This document shows, in pieces, positions 53,929-62,975 of a stretch of 64,000 bases of DNA (the first letter of the stretch is position 1; each line of letters opens with the position of its first letter). The notes under the pieces are model-generated. The model saw only the letters and a list, made by a program, of their open reading frames with translations, was not told the DNA's origin and made no database searches. Made by a program: the position numbers and the translations under genes. The DNA is from Bradyrhizobium canariense. GTDB lineage: Bacteria; Pseudomonadota; Alphaproteobacteria; Rhizobiales; Xanthobacteraceae. The DNA lies in the NCBI RefSeq assembly GCF_019402665.1, contig NZ_VSST01000063.1, positions 62,001-126,000 of the forward strand. The letters are read 5' to 3'.

Positions 53929-54106
53929 TGAGGACTGGCGCGGCCAACGGCCCCCTCCCGGAACTGCCACCACGCCTCGGCCGTTATGGCCCTTGGGCGG
54001 CTGCCCGGCCGCGTCAATTCGCGTCTTTTCGCAGGTGAAGTGTTCACCTCCGCCGGCCACTTTCCGCTAAAATGCCCGATCACCGCGCCGATGCATGAGG
54101 TCCGCC

Positions 54107-56374
54107 ATGAGCTTCCGCCGCGACACCCTGACCAAGCCGATCTTCTCCTGGGCGCGCGGCGTGCTGCCGGCGATGTCGGACACCGAGCGCGAGGCGCTGG
54201 AGGCCGGCGACGTCTGGTGGGACGCCGATCTCTTCACCGGCAACCCCGATTGGTCGAAACTGCTGAACGTCCCGCCGGCAACGCTGAGCGAAGAGGAGCG
54301 GGCCTTCCTCAACGGCCCGGTCGACGAGCTCTGCGCCATGCTCGACGAGTGGAAGATCTTTTGGGAATGGCGCGACCTGCCGCCCGACGTGTGGCACTTC
54401 ATCAAGCGCGAAAAATTCTTCGGCATGATCATTCCGAAGGAGTTCGGCGGCCTCGGCTTCTCGCCTTATGCGCATTCGGAAGTGGTGCGCAAGATCTCGA
54501 CCCGCTCGATTGCCGCCGCGGTGACGGTGATGGTGCCGAACTCGCTCGGCCCCGGCGAACTCCTGATGCACTTCGGCACCAAGGAGCAGCAGCAGCGCTG
54601 GCTGCCGCGTCTTGCCGACGGCCGCGACATTCCCTGCTTCGGCCTCACCAGCCCGGAGGCCGGCTCCGACGCCGCCTCGATGGTCGACACCGGCATCATC
54701 TGCAAGGGCACCTTCGAGGGCCAGGAGGTGCTGGGCCTGAAGCTCAACTGGCACAAGCGCTACATCACGCTCGGTCCCGTCGCGACGCTGCTTGGCCTCG
54801 CCTTCAAGGCCTATGACCCCGATCATCTCGTCGGCGATCAGGAAGAGCTCGGCATCAGCGTGGCGCTGATCCCGACCAACCTTCCCGGCGTGGAAATCGG
54901 CAAACGCCATCTGCCGTCGATGCAGGTGTTCCAGAACGGCCCGAATTGGGGCCGCGACGTTTTCATTCCGCTCGATTACGTCATCGGGGGCCAGGCGCGG
55001 CTGGGGCAGGGCTGGAAGATGCTGATGACGGCGCTCGCCGCCGGCCGCGGCATCTCGTTGCCGTCGCTCTCCGCCGCCGGCGCCGCCTATGCCGCGCGCA
55101 CCACCGGCGCCTATGCCCGCATCCGCGAGCAGTTCGGCATTTCCATCTCCAAGTTCGAGGGCGTCGAGGAGCCGCTCGCGCGCATCGTCGCGACCGCCTA
55201 TCAGCTCGACGCGGCGCGACGGCTGACCTGCGCGGCGTTGAATGCCGGCATCCATCCTGCCGTCATCTCGGGCATCATGAAGCTGCACGCGACCGAGCGG
55301 ATGCGCACCGCGGTCGACGACGCCATGGACATCCATGGCGGCAAGGCCGTGATCGACGGCCCGCAAAACTATCTCGGCAATCTCCACCGTGCCGTTCCTG
55401 TCGGCATCACCGTCGAGGGCGCCAATATCCTCACCCGCAATCTCATCGTGTTCGGGCAGGGCGCCATCCGCGCCCATCCCTATTTGCTCGACGAGATGAA
55501 TGCGCTTGCCGATGCCGATCGCGAGCGCGGGCTCACCGCCTTCGACAAGGTGTTCTGGAAGCATGTCGGCCACAGCTTCGAGACACTCTTGCGCGCGTTC
55601 GGCCGGAGCTGGAGCTTTGGTGTCTTCGCGCTTGCACCCGATGCGGGTGACGCCAGGCCCTTCTATCGTCAGCTCTCGCGCTACTCCGCGGCGTTTGCCC
55701 TCTGCGCCGATATGGCGCTGCTGACGCTCGGCGGAGCGCTCAAGCGCAAGGAGATGCTGTCGGCGCGCTTCGGGGACATCCTGTCCGAGCTGTATCTGCT
55801 CTCGGCCGCGCTCAAACGCTGGCAGGACGAGGGCCGGCAGAAGGAAGATTTTGCCGCGCTCGAATGGTGCATGGCGACGGGCTTTCGGACCATCGAGAAC
55901 CGGCTTGCCGAGATTCTCGCCAATCTGCCGAACCGTTTCGTCGCAGGCATCCTCAAGTTCGTGGTCCAGCCCTTCGGGGCTCGCGTGCTGGGTCCCTCCG
56001 ACCGGGTCGTGCATCAATGCGCAAGCCTCGTGCTGGAGCCGTCGGCCGCGCGCGACCGCCTCACGCCCGATCTCGCTTATGTCGATGACGATGGCGGCTT
56101 CGCCCGGCTGGAGCGCGCGTTCAACCTGGTCGCGGCCACGGACGCCATCGCCAGGCGCATGCGCGCGGCGCATCTGAGCGACTGGAAGGATGCGGTCGCC
56201 AAGGGTGTGATCACGCAGGCCGAGGGCGAGCAGCTGGCCGCGGCCCGCGAAGCGGTGACAAAGGTGATAGAGGTCGACGATTTTGCGCCGGAGGCGCTGT
56301 CGCCGATTTACAAGAAAACCGGCGACGTGCATCAGTTCTTCCAAGAACTCGGTGAACAGAGGGCGGCGAGCTGA
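54107..56374 (+). CDS. fadE: Acyl-CoA dehydrogenase (FadE type)
   Basis: A 755-residue flavoprotein starting beta-oxidation by oxidising acyl-CoA to trans-2-enoyl-CoA. N-terminal FadE-type extension, then the dehydrogenase core: 'IIPKEFGGLGFSPYAHSEVVRKI', 'CFGLTSPEAGSDAASM' (FAD/substrate loop), 'KRYITLGPVATLLGLAFKA', and 'DAMDIHGGKAVIDGP'. A C-terminal DUF1974-like region fills the rest. Start ATG 54107 with GAGGT upstream. The stop overlaps the next gene's ATG, the first of three overlaps or short gaps in a beta-oxidation operon. Confidence 0.93.
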   Translation: MSFRRDTLTKPIFSWARGVLPAMSDTEREALEAGDVWWDADLFTGNPDWSKLLNVPPATLSEEERAFLNGPVDELCAMLDEWKIFWEWRDLPPDVWHFIKREKFFGMIIPKEFGGLGFSPYAHSEVVRKISTRSIAAAVTVMVPNSLGPGELLMHFGTKEQQQRWLPRLADGRDIPCFGLTSPEAGSDAASMVDTGIICKGTFEGQEVLGLKLNWHKRYITLGPVATLLGLAFKAYDPDHLVGDQEELGISVALIPTNLPGVEIGKRHLPSMQVFQNGPNWGRDVFIPLDYVIGGQARLGQGWKMLMTALAAGRGISLPSLSAAGAAYAARTTGAYARIREQFGISISKFEGVEEPLARIVATAYQLDAARRLTCAALNAGIHPAVISGIMKLHATERMRTAVDDAMDIHGGKAVIDGPQNYLGNLHRAVPVGITVEGANILTRNLIVFGQGAIRAHPYLLDEMNALADADRERGLTAFDKVFWKHVGHSFETLLRAFGRSWSFGVFALAPDAGDARPFYRQLSRYSAAFALCADMALLTLGGALKRKEMLSARFGDILSELYLLSAALKRWQDEGRQKEDFAALEWCMATGFRTIENRLAEILANLPNRFVAGILKFVVQPFGARVLGPSDRVVHQCASLVLEPSAARDRLTPDLAYVDDDGGFARLERAFNLVAATDAIARRMRAAHLSDWKDAVAKGVITQAEGEQLAAAREAVTKVIEVDDFAPEALSPIYKKTGDVHQFFQELGEQRAAS

Positions 56375-57657
56375 TGGCACGACCGGTTTTCATCGTCGAC
56401 GGCAGCCGCACGCCGTTTCTGAAGGCGCGCTCGGGGCCGGGGCCGTTCACGCCGGTCGATCTCGCCGTGCAATGCGGCCGGCCGCTGCTGGCGCGCCAGC
56501 CGTTTTCGCCTGATACCTTCGACCAGGTCATCCTTGGCTGCGTCAACGTGATCGCTGACGAAATGAACCCGGCCCGCGTCGCAGCACTCCGGCTCGGCAT
56601 GGGCGAGGACATGGTCGCCTTCACCGTGCAGATCAATTGCGGCTCCGGCATGCAGTCGATCGACACCGCCTATCGCTACATCCGCGAGGGCCATGCCGAC
56701 ATGATCCTCGCCGGCGGCACCGAGGCCTTGAGCCACGCGCCGCTGGTGTGGCCGAATTCCGGCGTGCGCTGGTTTGCCGGGCTCGCCACCGCCAAGGGCG
56801 TCGCCGCGAAGCTTGCCGCGGCCTTCAAGCTGCGGCCGCGCTATCTCAAGCCGATCATCGGCCTTGAGCGCGGGCTGACCGATCCCATTACCGACCTGAA
56901 CATGGGCCAGACCGCCGAAGTCGTCGGCCATCTCTTCGACATCACCCGCGCGCAGTCCGATGCCTATGCCGCCGAGAGCCATCGCCGGCTCGCGCATGCG
57001 CAGGCGGAAGGTTTTCTCAAGGGCGAAGTCGAAACGGCGTTCTCCCGCGACGGAAAATTCTTCGACCATGATGATGGCGTGCGTCCGGACTCGACAGCCG
57101 AGACGCTCGCGAAACTGAGGCCGGTGTTCGAGCGTCCCTGGGGCCAGGTCACTGCCGGCAATTCCTCGCAGATCACGGACGGCGCGTCCTGGGTGATCCT
57201 GGCTTCCGACGACGCGGTCGCCAAGTACAAGCTGACGCCGAAGGCTGTCATCGTCGACAGCAACTGGGCCGCACTTGATCCTGCTATCATGGGTCTTGGT
57301 CCTGTGATGTCGGTGACGCCGCTACTGAAGCGCAACGATCTCACCATCCAGGACATCCAGACCTGGGAGCTCAACGAGGCCTTCGCCACCCAAGTGCTCG
57401 GCTGTCTCGCCGCCTGGAATGACGACAAATTCTGCCGCGAGATTTTGGGGCTGGACGGCGCCGCCGGCGAGATCGACCGCGAAAAACTCAATGTCGATGG
57501 CGGCGCTATCTCGCTTGGGCATCCCGTCGGCACCTCCGGCAATCGCATCGTGCTGCATCTCGTCAACACGATGAAGCGGCTCGGCACGCGGCGCGGCATT
57601 GCCACCGAATGCATCGGCGGCGGGCTTGGCGGCGCCATGCTGATCGAGGCGGTGTGA
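56374..57657 (+). CDS. Acetyl-CoA C-acyltransferase (beta-ketothiolase, FadI/FadA type)
   Basis: A 427-residue thiolase cleaving 3-ketoacyl-CoA with CoA. Catalytic Cys in 'INCGSGMQSIDTAYRYI'. The C-terminal catalytic set is 'NVDGGAISLGHPVGTSGNRIVLHL' (His) and 'ECIGGGLGGAML' (Cys). Its ATG overlaps the acyl-CoA dehydrogenase stop by one base and its stop is two bases before the next ATG, so it is translated in the same operon. The trifunctional beta-subunit branch is the nearest match. Confidence 0.93.
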   Translation: MARPVFIVDGSRTPFLKARSGPGPFTPVDLAVQCGRPLLARQPFSPDTFDQVILGCVNVIADEMNPARVAALRLGMGEDMVAFTVQINCGSGMQSIDTAYRYIREGHADMILAGGTEALSHAPLVWPNSGVRWFAGLATAKGVAAKLAAAFKLRPRYLKPIIGLERGLTDPITDLNMGQTAEVVGHLFDITRAQSDAYAAESHRRLAHAQAEGFLKGEVETAFSRDGKFFDHDDGVRPDSTAETLAKLRPVFERPWGQVTAGNSSQITDGASWVILASDDAVAKYKLTPKAVIVDSNWAALDPAIMGLGPVMSVTPLLKRNDLTIQDIQTWELNEAFATQVLGCLAAWNDDKFCREILGLDGAAGEIDREKLNVDGGAISLGHPVGTSGNRIVLHLVNTMKRLGTRRGIATECIGGGLGGAMLIEAV

Positions 57658-57659
57658 CC

Positions 57660-59756
57660 ATGGATTCCAAGATCATGACCGCGCTCGGCGACCGCGTGCT
57701 GGAGCTCGGGCCCAAGCCCGCTGCCGATAGTCCCTACAAGCACTTCAAGCTGACGCGCGACGCCGACGGCGTCGCCTGGCTGCTGTTCGATCGTACTGAC
57801 GCCAGCGCCAATACGCTGTCCTCTGAAGTGATGGAGGAGTTCGATGCCGTGCTCGCCGCGATCGAGACCGAGCGTCCTGCCGGCCTCGTAATCCGCTCCG
57901 CAAAGCCGTCCGGCTTCATCGCGGGCGCCGATGTCAACGAATTCCGTGGCGCCGGCGATGCCGGGATGGTGGAGACGCAGATCCGCGCCGCCCATGCGGT
58001 GGTCGATCATCTGGAAGCGCTGAAGCTGCCGACCGTCGCGGTGATCCACGGCTTCTGCCTCGGCGGCGGCCTCGAAGTCGCGCTCGCCTGTCAATCGCGT
58101 ATCGCGATCGACGGCGCGCGCTTCGGCTTCCCCGAGATGATGCTGGGCTTGCATCCCGGTCTCGGCGGTACCGCGCGTTTCACCGCGCTGGTCAATCCGA
58201 CCCAGTCGATGGCCTTGATGCTGACCGGCCGCACCATCGATGCCCGCCGCGCCAGATCGCTCGGGCTCGTCGACACGGTGACGCAAGAGCGCCACGTTCG
58301 CAATGCGGTCAGGGACGCACTGTTCGGCCGGCTCAAGCGGGCGCGGCCGGGTTTTCTGACGCGTGCGGCGAATTTCGGCCCGGTGCGCGGGCTGCTGGCC
58401 CGGCGCATGCGCTCGGAGGCGGCGAAGGCCGCGTCCCGCGAGCATTATCCTGCGCCCTATGCCTTGATCGATCTCTGGGAGACCCATGGCGGCAGCAAGG
58501 CCGCGATGCTCAGGGCAGAGCAGGCTTCGTTCGCCAAGCTGATGGTGACGCCCACCGCGCAGAACTTGATCCGCGTGTTCTTCCTGCGCGAGCAGATGAA
58601 GAAAGCGGCTGGGAGCGGCAATACGATCAAGCATGTCCACGTCATCGGCGCTGGTGCCATGGGCGGCGACATCGCGGCCTGGTGCGCGGGGCAGGGGCTG
58701 CGCGTCTCGCTCGCCGACATGAAGGCGGAGCCGATAGCGGGCGCCGTCAAGCGCGCCGCTGATCTTTTTGGCAAGATCATTCGGAAACCTACCGATGTCC
58801 GCGACGCGCTCGATCGCCTGATCCCCGACATGGACGGGGAGGGCGTCCGCAACGCCGATCTCATCATCGAGGCTGTCCCGGAGAAGCTCGAACTCAAGCA
58901 GAAGGTCTATGCCGGCCTCGAGCCGCGAATGAAGCAGGGCGCGATTCTCGCGACCAACACCTCGAGCATTCCGCTCCGGGATTTGCGCACCATGCTGGCG
59001 CGGCCGGAGCGGCTGGTGGGCCTTCACTTCTTCAATCCGGTGTCGCGGTTGCAACTGGTCGAAGTCGTCAGCCATGACGGTAACGATACGCAGGTGCTGA
59101 AGGAGGCACTCGCTTTCGTCGGCGCGATCGATCGGCTGCCGTTGTCGGTGAAGAGCTCGCCGGGGTTCCTCGTCAACCGCGCGCTGACGCCCTACATGCT
59201 GGAAGCGATGGTGATGCTGGACGAGAAGATCGACCAGCGCCTGATCGACGCCGCCGCGGAGCAGTTCGGCATGCCGATGGGACCGATCGAACTGGCCGAC
59301 CAGGTCGGGCTCGACATTTGTCTCGACGTCGGCGACATGCTGCGTAGCAAGTTCGGCGATCTGCTGCCGCCGACGCCGGCCTGGCTGCGGGAGAAGGTCG
59401 CCAAGGGCGAACTCGGCCGCAAGACCGGCAAGGGTTTTTACGTCTGGCGCGACGGCAAGGCCGAGAAGGCGCCGTTGCCCGAGACCGGTCCGCGCGTCAC
59501 CGACCAGATGATCGACCGCCTGGTGCTGCCGATGTCCAATGTCTGCGTTGCGGCGCTTCGCGAGGGTATCGTCGATGACGCCGACATGGTCGACGGCGCC
59601 ATGATCTTCGGCACCGGTTATGCACCGTTCCGTGGCGGTCCGCTGAATTATGCGCGCACGCGTGGCGTCGATCATGTCGTATCCACCTTGCGCGCGCTGG
59701 CCGGGAGATTCGGCGAGCGCTTTGCGCCGGATCCGGGCTGGGATAATTTCAAGTGA
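57660..59756 (+). CDS. fadJ: Bifunctional enoyl-CoA hydratase / 3-hydroxyacyl-CoA dehydrogenase (FadJ type)
   Basis: A 698-residue enzyme doing steps two and three of beta-oxidation. The hydratase domain is at ~1-200 ('GFIAGADVNEF', 'HGFCLGGGLEVALACQ', 'FPEMMLGLHPGLGGTARF'). The NAD domain starts near 330 with 'VIGAGAMGGDIAAWCAGQG', and catalytic 'GLHFFNPVSRLQLVEVVS' lies at ~455. The last region has 'ARTRGVDHVVSTLRALAGRFGERF'. It starts at ATG 57660, two bases after the thiolase stop. Its stop codon sits in a small tandem repeat. It pairs with the thiolase as a trifunctional complex. Confidence 0.93.
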   Translation: MDSKIMTALGDRVLELGPKPAADSPYKHFKLTRDADGVAWLLFDRTDASANTLSSEVMEEFDAVLAAIETERPAGLVIRSAKPSGFIAGADVNEFRGAGDAGMVETQIRAAHAVVDHLEALKLPTVAVIHGFCLGGGLEVALACQSRIAIDGARFGFPEMMLGLHPGLGGTARFTALVNPTQSMALMLTGRTIDARRARSLGLVDTVTQERHVRNAVRDALFGRLKRARPGFLTRAANFGPVRGLLARRMRSEAAKAASREHYPAPYALIDLWETHGGSKAAMLRAEQASFAKLMVTPTAQNLIRVFFLREQMKKAAGSGNTIKHVHVIGAGAMGGDIAAWCAGQGLRVSLADMKAEPIAGAVKRAADLFGKIIRKPTDVRDALDRLIPDMDGEGVRNADLIIEAVPEKLELKQKVYAGLEPRMKQGAILATNTSSIPLRDLRTMLARPERLVGLHFFNPVSRLQLVEVVSHDGNDTQVLKEALAFVGAIDRLPLSVKSSPGFLVNRALTPYMLEAMVMLDEKIDQRLIDAAAEQFGMPMGPIELADQVGLDICLDVGDMLRSKFGDLLPPTPAWLREKVAKGELGRKTGKGFYVWRDGKAEKAPLPETGPRVTDQMIDRLVLPMSNVCVAALREGIVDDADMVDGAMIFGTGYAPFRGGPLNYARTRGVDHVVSTLRALAGRFGERFAPDPGWDNFK

Positions 59757-59787
59757 GCAATCTTCAAGTGAGCAATCTTCAAGTGAG
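59751..59787 (+). repeat. Tandem 15-bp repeat over the fadJ stop codon
   Basis: The unit TCAAGTGAGCAATCT occurs twice, followed by a partial third unit TCAAGTGAG, spanning 59751-59787. The first copy contains the TGA stop of fadJ. The last partial copy leads into GGGCGG before the thioesterase ATG at 59794. Slippage could vary the spacing between the two genes. Confidence 0.85.
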
Positions 59788-59793
59788 GGCGGC

Positions 59794-60204
59794 ATGAACG
59801 AACAAGCCAATGCCGGGCCGGGCGGCGATCTCTGCATCCGTACGCTGGCGATGCCGGCCGACACCAACGCAAACGGCGACATCTTCGGCGGCTGGTTGCT
59901 CAGCCAAATGGACGTCGGCGGCGGCGTGTTTGCGTCAAAGGTCGCGAAGTCGCGCACGGTGACCGTCGCCATCGAGGCGATGAATTTCCGCAAGGCGGTC
60001 TATGTCGGCGATCTCGTTTCGGTCTATGCCAATCTCGTCCGCGTGGGCCGCACCTCGATGACCGTGCATCTCGAAGCCTGGGCGCTACGGCGCAGGGAGC
60101 TCCAGCCGATCCTGGTGACCGACGGCAATTTCACTTACGTCTCGATCGACGAGGACGGCCGTCCGCAAACGATCCAGAGAAACGATCCACCAATCGCGAC
60201 GTAA
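59794..60204 (+). CDS. Acyl-CoA thioesterase (YciA-like hotdog)
   Basis: A 136-residue hotdog-fold thioesterase: 'CIRTLAMPADTNANGDIFGGWLLSQMDVGGGVFA' contains the catalytic Asp and the helix, and 'NFRKAVYVGDLVSVYANLVRVGRTSMTVHLEAW' the beta sheet. It hydrolyses acyl-CoAs in the cytoplasm. It starts 37 bases after fadJ, behind the tandem repeat, and is probably the last gene of the beta-oxidation operon. Confidence 0.88.
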   Translation: MNEQANAGPGGDLCIRTLAMPADTNANGDIFGGWLLSQMDVGGGVFASKVAKSRTVTVAIEAMNFRKAVYVGDLVSVYANLVRVGRTSMTVHLEAWALRRRELQPILVTDGNFTYVSIDEDGRPQTIQRNDPPIAT

Positions 60205-60420
60205 TCGCGCGCGACTTTGCGTCCCATCTCAAGTGCGGCGCCGCCAAACGCGGCGCGACTGAGTCACGGCGCCGCGGCTTTGCCAAGAACCAGTCATAAA
60301 ACGGATGAGGTCCCGGCGTACTCGATCCCGTGTCGATCCGGGGTGGAAACGGCGTCAAAATGCCCAGGAACCTTTGGGCAGAACTGCCGTTATTTGCCCG
60401 CACTGAGGAATCCACGGACC

Positions 60421-60612
60421 ATGCCGGACAGCTACATCATCGAAGTCGATTCGCAGACCGCAGGTATCGTCGTTCGTTCCCAGGGAGGCTATTGCTTTTT
60501 CGCCTCATCCAACCGCTTTAACCGTCTCGAAGGCCAGCTCTTCCGCAACGCCCGCGAAGCCGAGCGCGCCGCGCGCAAGCTGGTTAACGGTGACGTGAAG
60601 GAAGCGGCGTAA
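60421..60612 (+). CDS. Small conserved-looking hypothetical protein (63 aa)
   Basis: An ATG at 60421 opens 63 codons, 'SYIIEVDSQTAGIVVRSQGGYCFFASSNRFNRLEGQLFRNAREAERAARKL', a beta-strand-rich start followed by an Arg-rich helix. The composition and pattern look like a real protein and I recall similar short alphaproteobacterial proteins of unknown function. No signal or membrane segment. A repeat follows nine bases downstream. Confidence 0.65.
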   Translation: MPDSYIIEVDSQTAGIVVRSQGGYCFFASSNRFNRLEGQLFRNAREAERAARKLVNGDVKEAA

Positions 60613-60620
60613 GCGCAGCT

Positions 60621-60724
60621 GTCATTCCGGGGCAGGCGTAGCGTGAGCCCGGAATCCATTTTGCCGCAGAGAACGTCGACGAATGGATTCCGGGTCCGCG
60701 CCTTTCGGCGCGTCCCGGAATGAC
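60621..60724. repeat. Palindromic repeat, GTCATTCCGGGG type, copy 2
   Basis: GTCATTCCGGGGC at 60621 pairs with GTCCCGGAATGAC ending at 60724, with inner GAGCCCGGAATCCAT and ATGGATTCCGGGTC arms. It is nearly the same sequence as the element at 53823. It lies at the 3' ends of two convergent genes and could end transcription from either side. Confidence 0.88.
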
Positions 60725-60732
60725 ACCTTCAA

Positions 60733-61209
60733 TCACAACTTCGTCGCCGCCCGCGAGAGCAGCTTCCAGTCGTCGCCCTGCTTCTGCCAGTTCATCAGGA
60801 TGTGAAGGTTGGTCGGCACTTTTTTCCCATCGGCCGCCATCTCCTGTTCCGCCACCCAGTGGAAGCGCACGATCGCAGCCGGGCCGACGACCTTGATGGT
60901 CGGGTCCTTGTACTCGATCGACAGGAATTTGGACTTGCCGTCGGTGGCGTTGGCGATGAAGGTCGCCTTGTCCTCGACCTTGCCGCTGGAATGGCTGTAG
61001 CTCACTTCGTCGGCGCAGAGCGCGCCGAGCGCCTTGGGATCGGCCGCGATCTGGGCGAGACGGAAGGCCTCGACCTTCTTCGCCACGGCTTCCTCGTCCG
61101 CCGTGGCCGCCAGCACCGGTGTTGTGAGCGCTGAAACTGCAAGAGTGGAGACGGCAAGAGCTGGGACTGCAAGAGTCGAGAGAGCCAGATCGCGTCGGTT
61201 GATCGTCAT
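60733..61209 (-). CDS. Exported DUF4440/NTF2-like protein
   Basis: A 158-residue protein. The N-terminus has 'INRRDLALS' and an Ala/Leu/Val/Thr hydrophobic stretch built of near repeats (LSTLAVPALAVSTLAVSALTT), a Tat- or Sec-type signal. The rest is an NTF2-like fold: 'KVEAFRLAQIAADPKALGALCADEVSYSHSSGKVEDKATF' and 'FHWVAEQE'. The family function is unknown; some bind small ligands. GGAGG sits at the ideal distance before ATG 61209. Single gene. Confidence 0.82.
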   Translation of the reverse strand: MTINRRDLALSTLAVPALAVSTLAVSALTTPVLAATADEEAVAKKVEAFRLAQIAADPKALGALCADEVSYSHSSGKVEDKATFIANATDGKSKFLSIEYKDPTIKVVGPAAIVRFHWVAEQEMAADGKKVPTNLHILMNWQKQGDDWKLLSRAATKL

Positions 61210-61362
61210 CGTTTCCTCCTTTTTGATCTTGCATGGAGTGTTGCAGCCGCGCGCGACTTTGTCGAGTGTCGCGTGGTGGTCATGCACGTGCGTCATTGCG
61301 CGATTGGCGCTGTATTGATACGGCTTTCGTATTGATGCGTCATATATCGGGAAAGTACGGAC

Positions 61363-62037
61363 ATGATCGAGGCTATCGGCAGGGCGTTGCTGTTCGACAT
61401 CGACGGTACGCTCGCCAACACCGATCCGCTGCACCTGAAGGCCTTCAACCAGGTGCTCGGCCCTCGCGGCCATGTCTTCGATCACGCGCGCTTCTCCAGG
61501 GAGCTGCAAGGCTTCGCGAATATAGCGATCGGCGAGCGCTTTCTGCCCGACGAGGCGCCGGAACGGCGTGCCTTGATCCTCGATGAGAAGGAGGAAGTCT
61601 TCCGCGAACTCGTCGCCGGGCAGATCGAACCGCTGCCGGGCCTGATGGCGCTGCTCGACAGGGCGGATGCGGCCGGTATTCCCATGGTTGCCGTGACCAA
61701 CGCCCCGCGACTCAATGCGGAGCTGCTGCTGTCCGGCCTCGGCATCACGCACCGTTTCAAGGCGCTCGTGATCGGCGCCGAGCTGTTGCACGGAAAGCCG
61801 CATCCGCTGCCTTATCAGGAAGGGTTGCGCTTTACCGGCGCCAGCGCGATGGCCTCGATCGCGTTCGAGGACTCCCGCACCGGCGTGCAATCGGCCGCGG
61901 CGGCCGGCATTCCGACCATCGGCATCCGGACCAGCCTCAGCCATACTGATCTCGTCGCCGCCGGGGCCATCGCTTCCGCCAGCGCCTTCGACGACCCGGA
62001 CCTGCTCGCGCGCCTCGCCGCTGCGATGGCGTGGTGA
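61363..62037 (+). CDS. HAD-superfamily phosphatase (phosphoglucomutase/gph-like)
   Basis: A 224-residue haloacid-dehalogenase phosphatase. Motif I 'LLFDIDGTLANTDPLHL' carries D12 and D14; motif II is 'VAVTNAPRLN'; motif III/IV is 'GKPHPLPYQEGLRF' and 'AFEDSRTGVQSAAAAG'. The cap domain fits beta-phosphoglucomutase, phosphoglycolate phosphatase or glycerol-3-phosphatase-like members. Its location before glpR and glpD hints at a glycerol or triose phosphate substrate, but this is only context. Start ATG 61363. Confidence 0.9.
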   Translation: MIEAIGRALLFDIDGTLANTDPLHLKAFNQVLGPRGHVFDHARFSRELQGFANIAIGERFLPDEAPERRALILDEKEEVFRELVAGQIEPLPGLMALLDRADAAGIPMVAVTNAPRLNAELLLSGLGITHRFKALVIGAELLHGKPHPLPYQEGLRFTGASAMASIAFEDSRTGVQSAAAAGIPTIGIRTSLSHTDLVAAGAIASASAFDDPDLLARLAAAMAW

Positions 62038-62127
62038 AGACCTCGTCCGTTAACCGTGATCGGCGCGCGCATTGACCGAACGCGCGAACCGCCGCACCAT
62101 GCAGCTTCCTGACTTGAGGCCATCGCC

Positions 62128-62973
62128 GTGACCGGACTGACCCATCGCCAAGCCGAAATCCTCAACATCGCGCGCGCCTCGGGCCGCGTCATGGTCGAGG
62201 AGCTGGCGCGCCGGTTCGAGGTCTCGGCGCAGACCATCCGCAAGGATCTCAACGATCTCTGCGAGCGCCGCTCGCTGACCCGCATCCATGGCGGCGCCAT
62301 CATCGCCTCCGGCGTGGAAAACCTCGCTTATGAGGCGCGGCGCTTCGTCGCCGCCGACGAGAAGAAGGCGATTGGAGCCGCGGCCGCCTCGCTGATCCCG
62401 AACGGCTGCTCGCTCTTCATCAACATCGGCACCACGACCGAGGAGGTGGCGAGCGCGCTGACCTCGCACGAGGACCTCCTCGTCATCACCAACAATCTGA
62501 ACGTCGCCATGCTGCTCTACCGCCATCCTCGCATTGAGGTGGTGGTCGCCGGCGGCACGGTACGACGCGCCGACGGTGCGGTGGTCGGCTCGACCGCGAC
62601 GCAGCTGATCGGCCAGTTCAAGGTCGACTACGCCATCATCGGCGCGTCCGCGATCGACGAGGAGGGCGCGCTGCTCGACTTCGACTATCGCGAGGTGCAG
62701 GTGGCGCAGGCCATCATCGCCAATGCCCGCAGCGTCATGCTGGTCGCCGATTCAACCAAACTCCGCCGCAGCGCGCCGGTGCGCATCGCCCATATCAGCC
62801 AGATCCAGACCTTCGTCACCGACCAGGAATTGCCTGAGCGCCTCGCCACCATCTGCCACGGCAAGGGCATCGAGGTGATGGCGGCGATGCCGAAGGGGGC
62901 GGATGTCGATGAGGCTCAGGCCGATGTGCAGGATGCAGCACCTGAATCGGCGCCGGTGGTGCGGCTGAGGTAG
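62128..62973 (+). CDS. glpR: DeoR-family regulator of glycerol genes (GlpR)
   Basis: A 281-residue repressor. N-terminal winged helix: 'THRQAEILNIARASGRVMVEELARRFEVSAQTIRKDLNDLCERRSLTRIHGGAI', the DeoR signature. The effector domain has 'LFINIGTTTEEVASAL' and 'VADSTKLRRSAPVRIAHI', as in sugar-phosphate binding GlpR. It is identified as GlpR because glpD starts at 63899; a toxin-antitoxin pair lies between. Start GTG 62128. In E. coli the inducer is glycerol-3-phosphate. Confidence 0.88.
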   Translation: MTGLTHRQAEILNIARASGRVMVEELARRFEVSAQTIRKDLNDLCERRSLTRIHGGAIIASGVENLAYEARRFVAADEKKAIGAAAASLIPNGCSLFINIGTTTEEVASALTSHEDLLVITNNLNVAMLLYRHPRIEVVVAGGTVRRADGAVVGSTATQLIGQFKVDYAIIGASAIDEEGALLDFDYREVQVAQAIIANARSVMLVADSTKLRRSAPVRIAHISQIQTFVTDQELPERLATICHGKGIEVMAAMPKGADVDEAQADVQDAAPESAPVVRLR

Positions 62974-62975
62974 GA

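Noticed and set aside
54080..56380. 766-codon minus-strand frame over the acyl-CoA dehydrogenase
   Set aside because: Mirror of a well-supported gene, low-complexity Arg/Ala/Gly composition, no motif.
56964..59993. 1009-codon open frame on the minus strand across fadJ
   Set aside because: It is antisense to fadJ and the thiolase end, with Arg/His/Asp-rich composition and no family motif; such shadows are common in high-GC genes.
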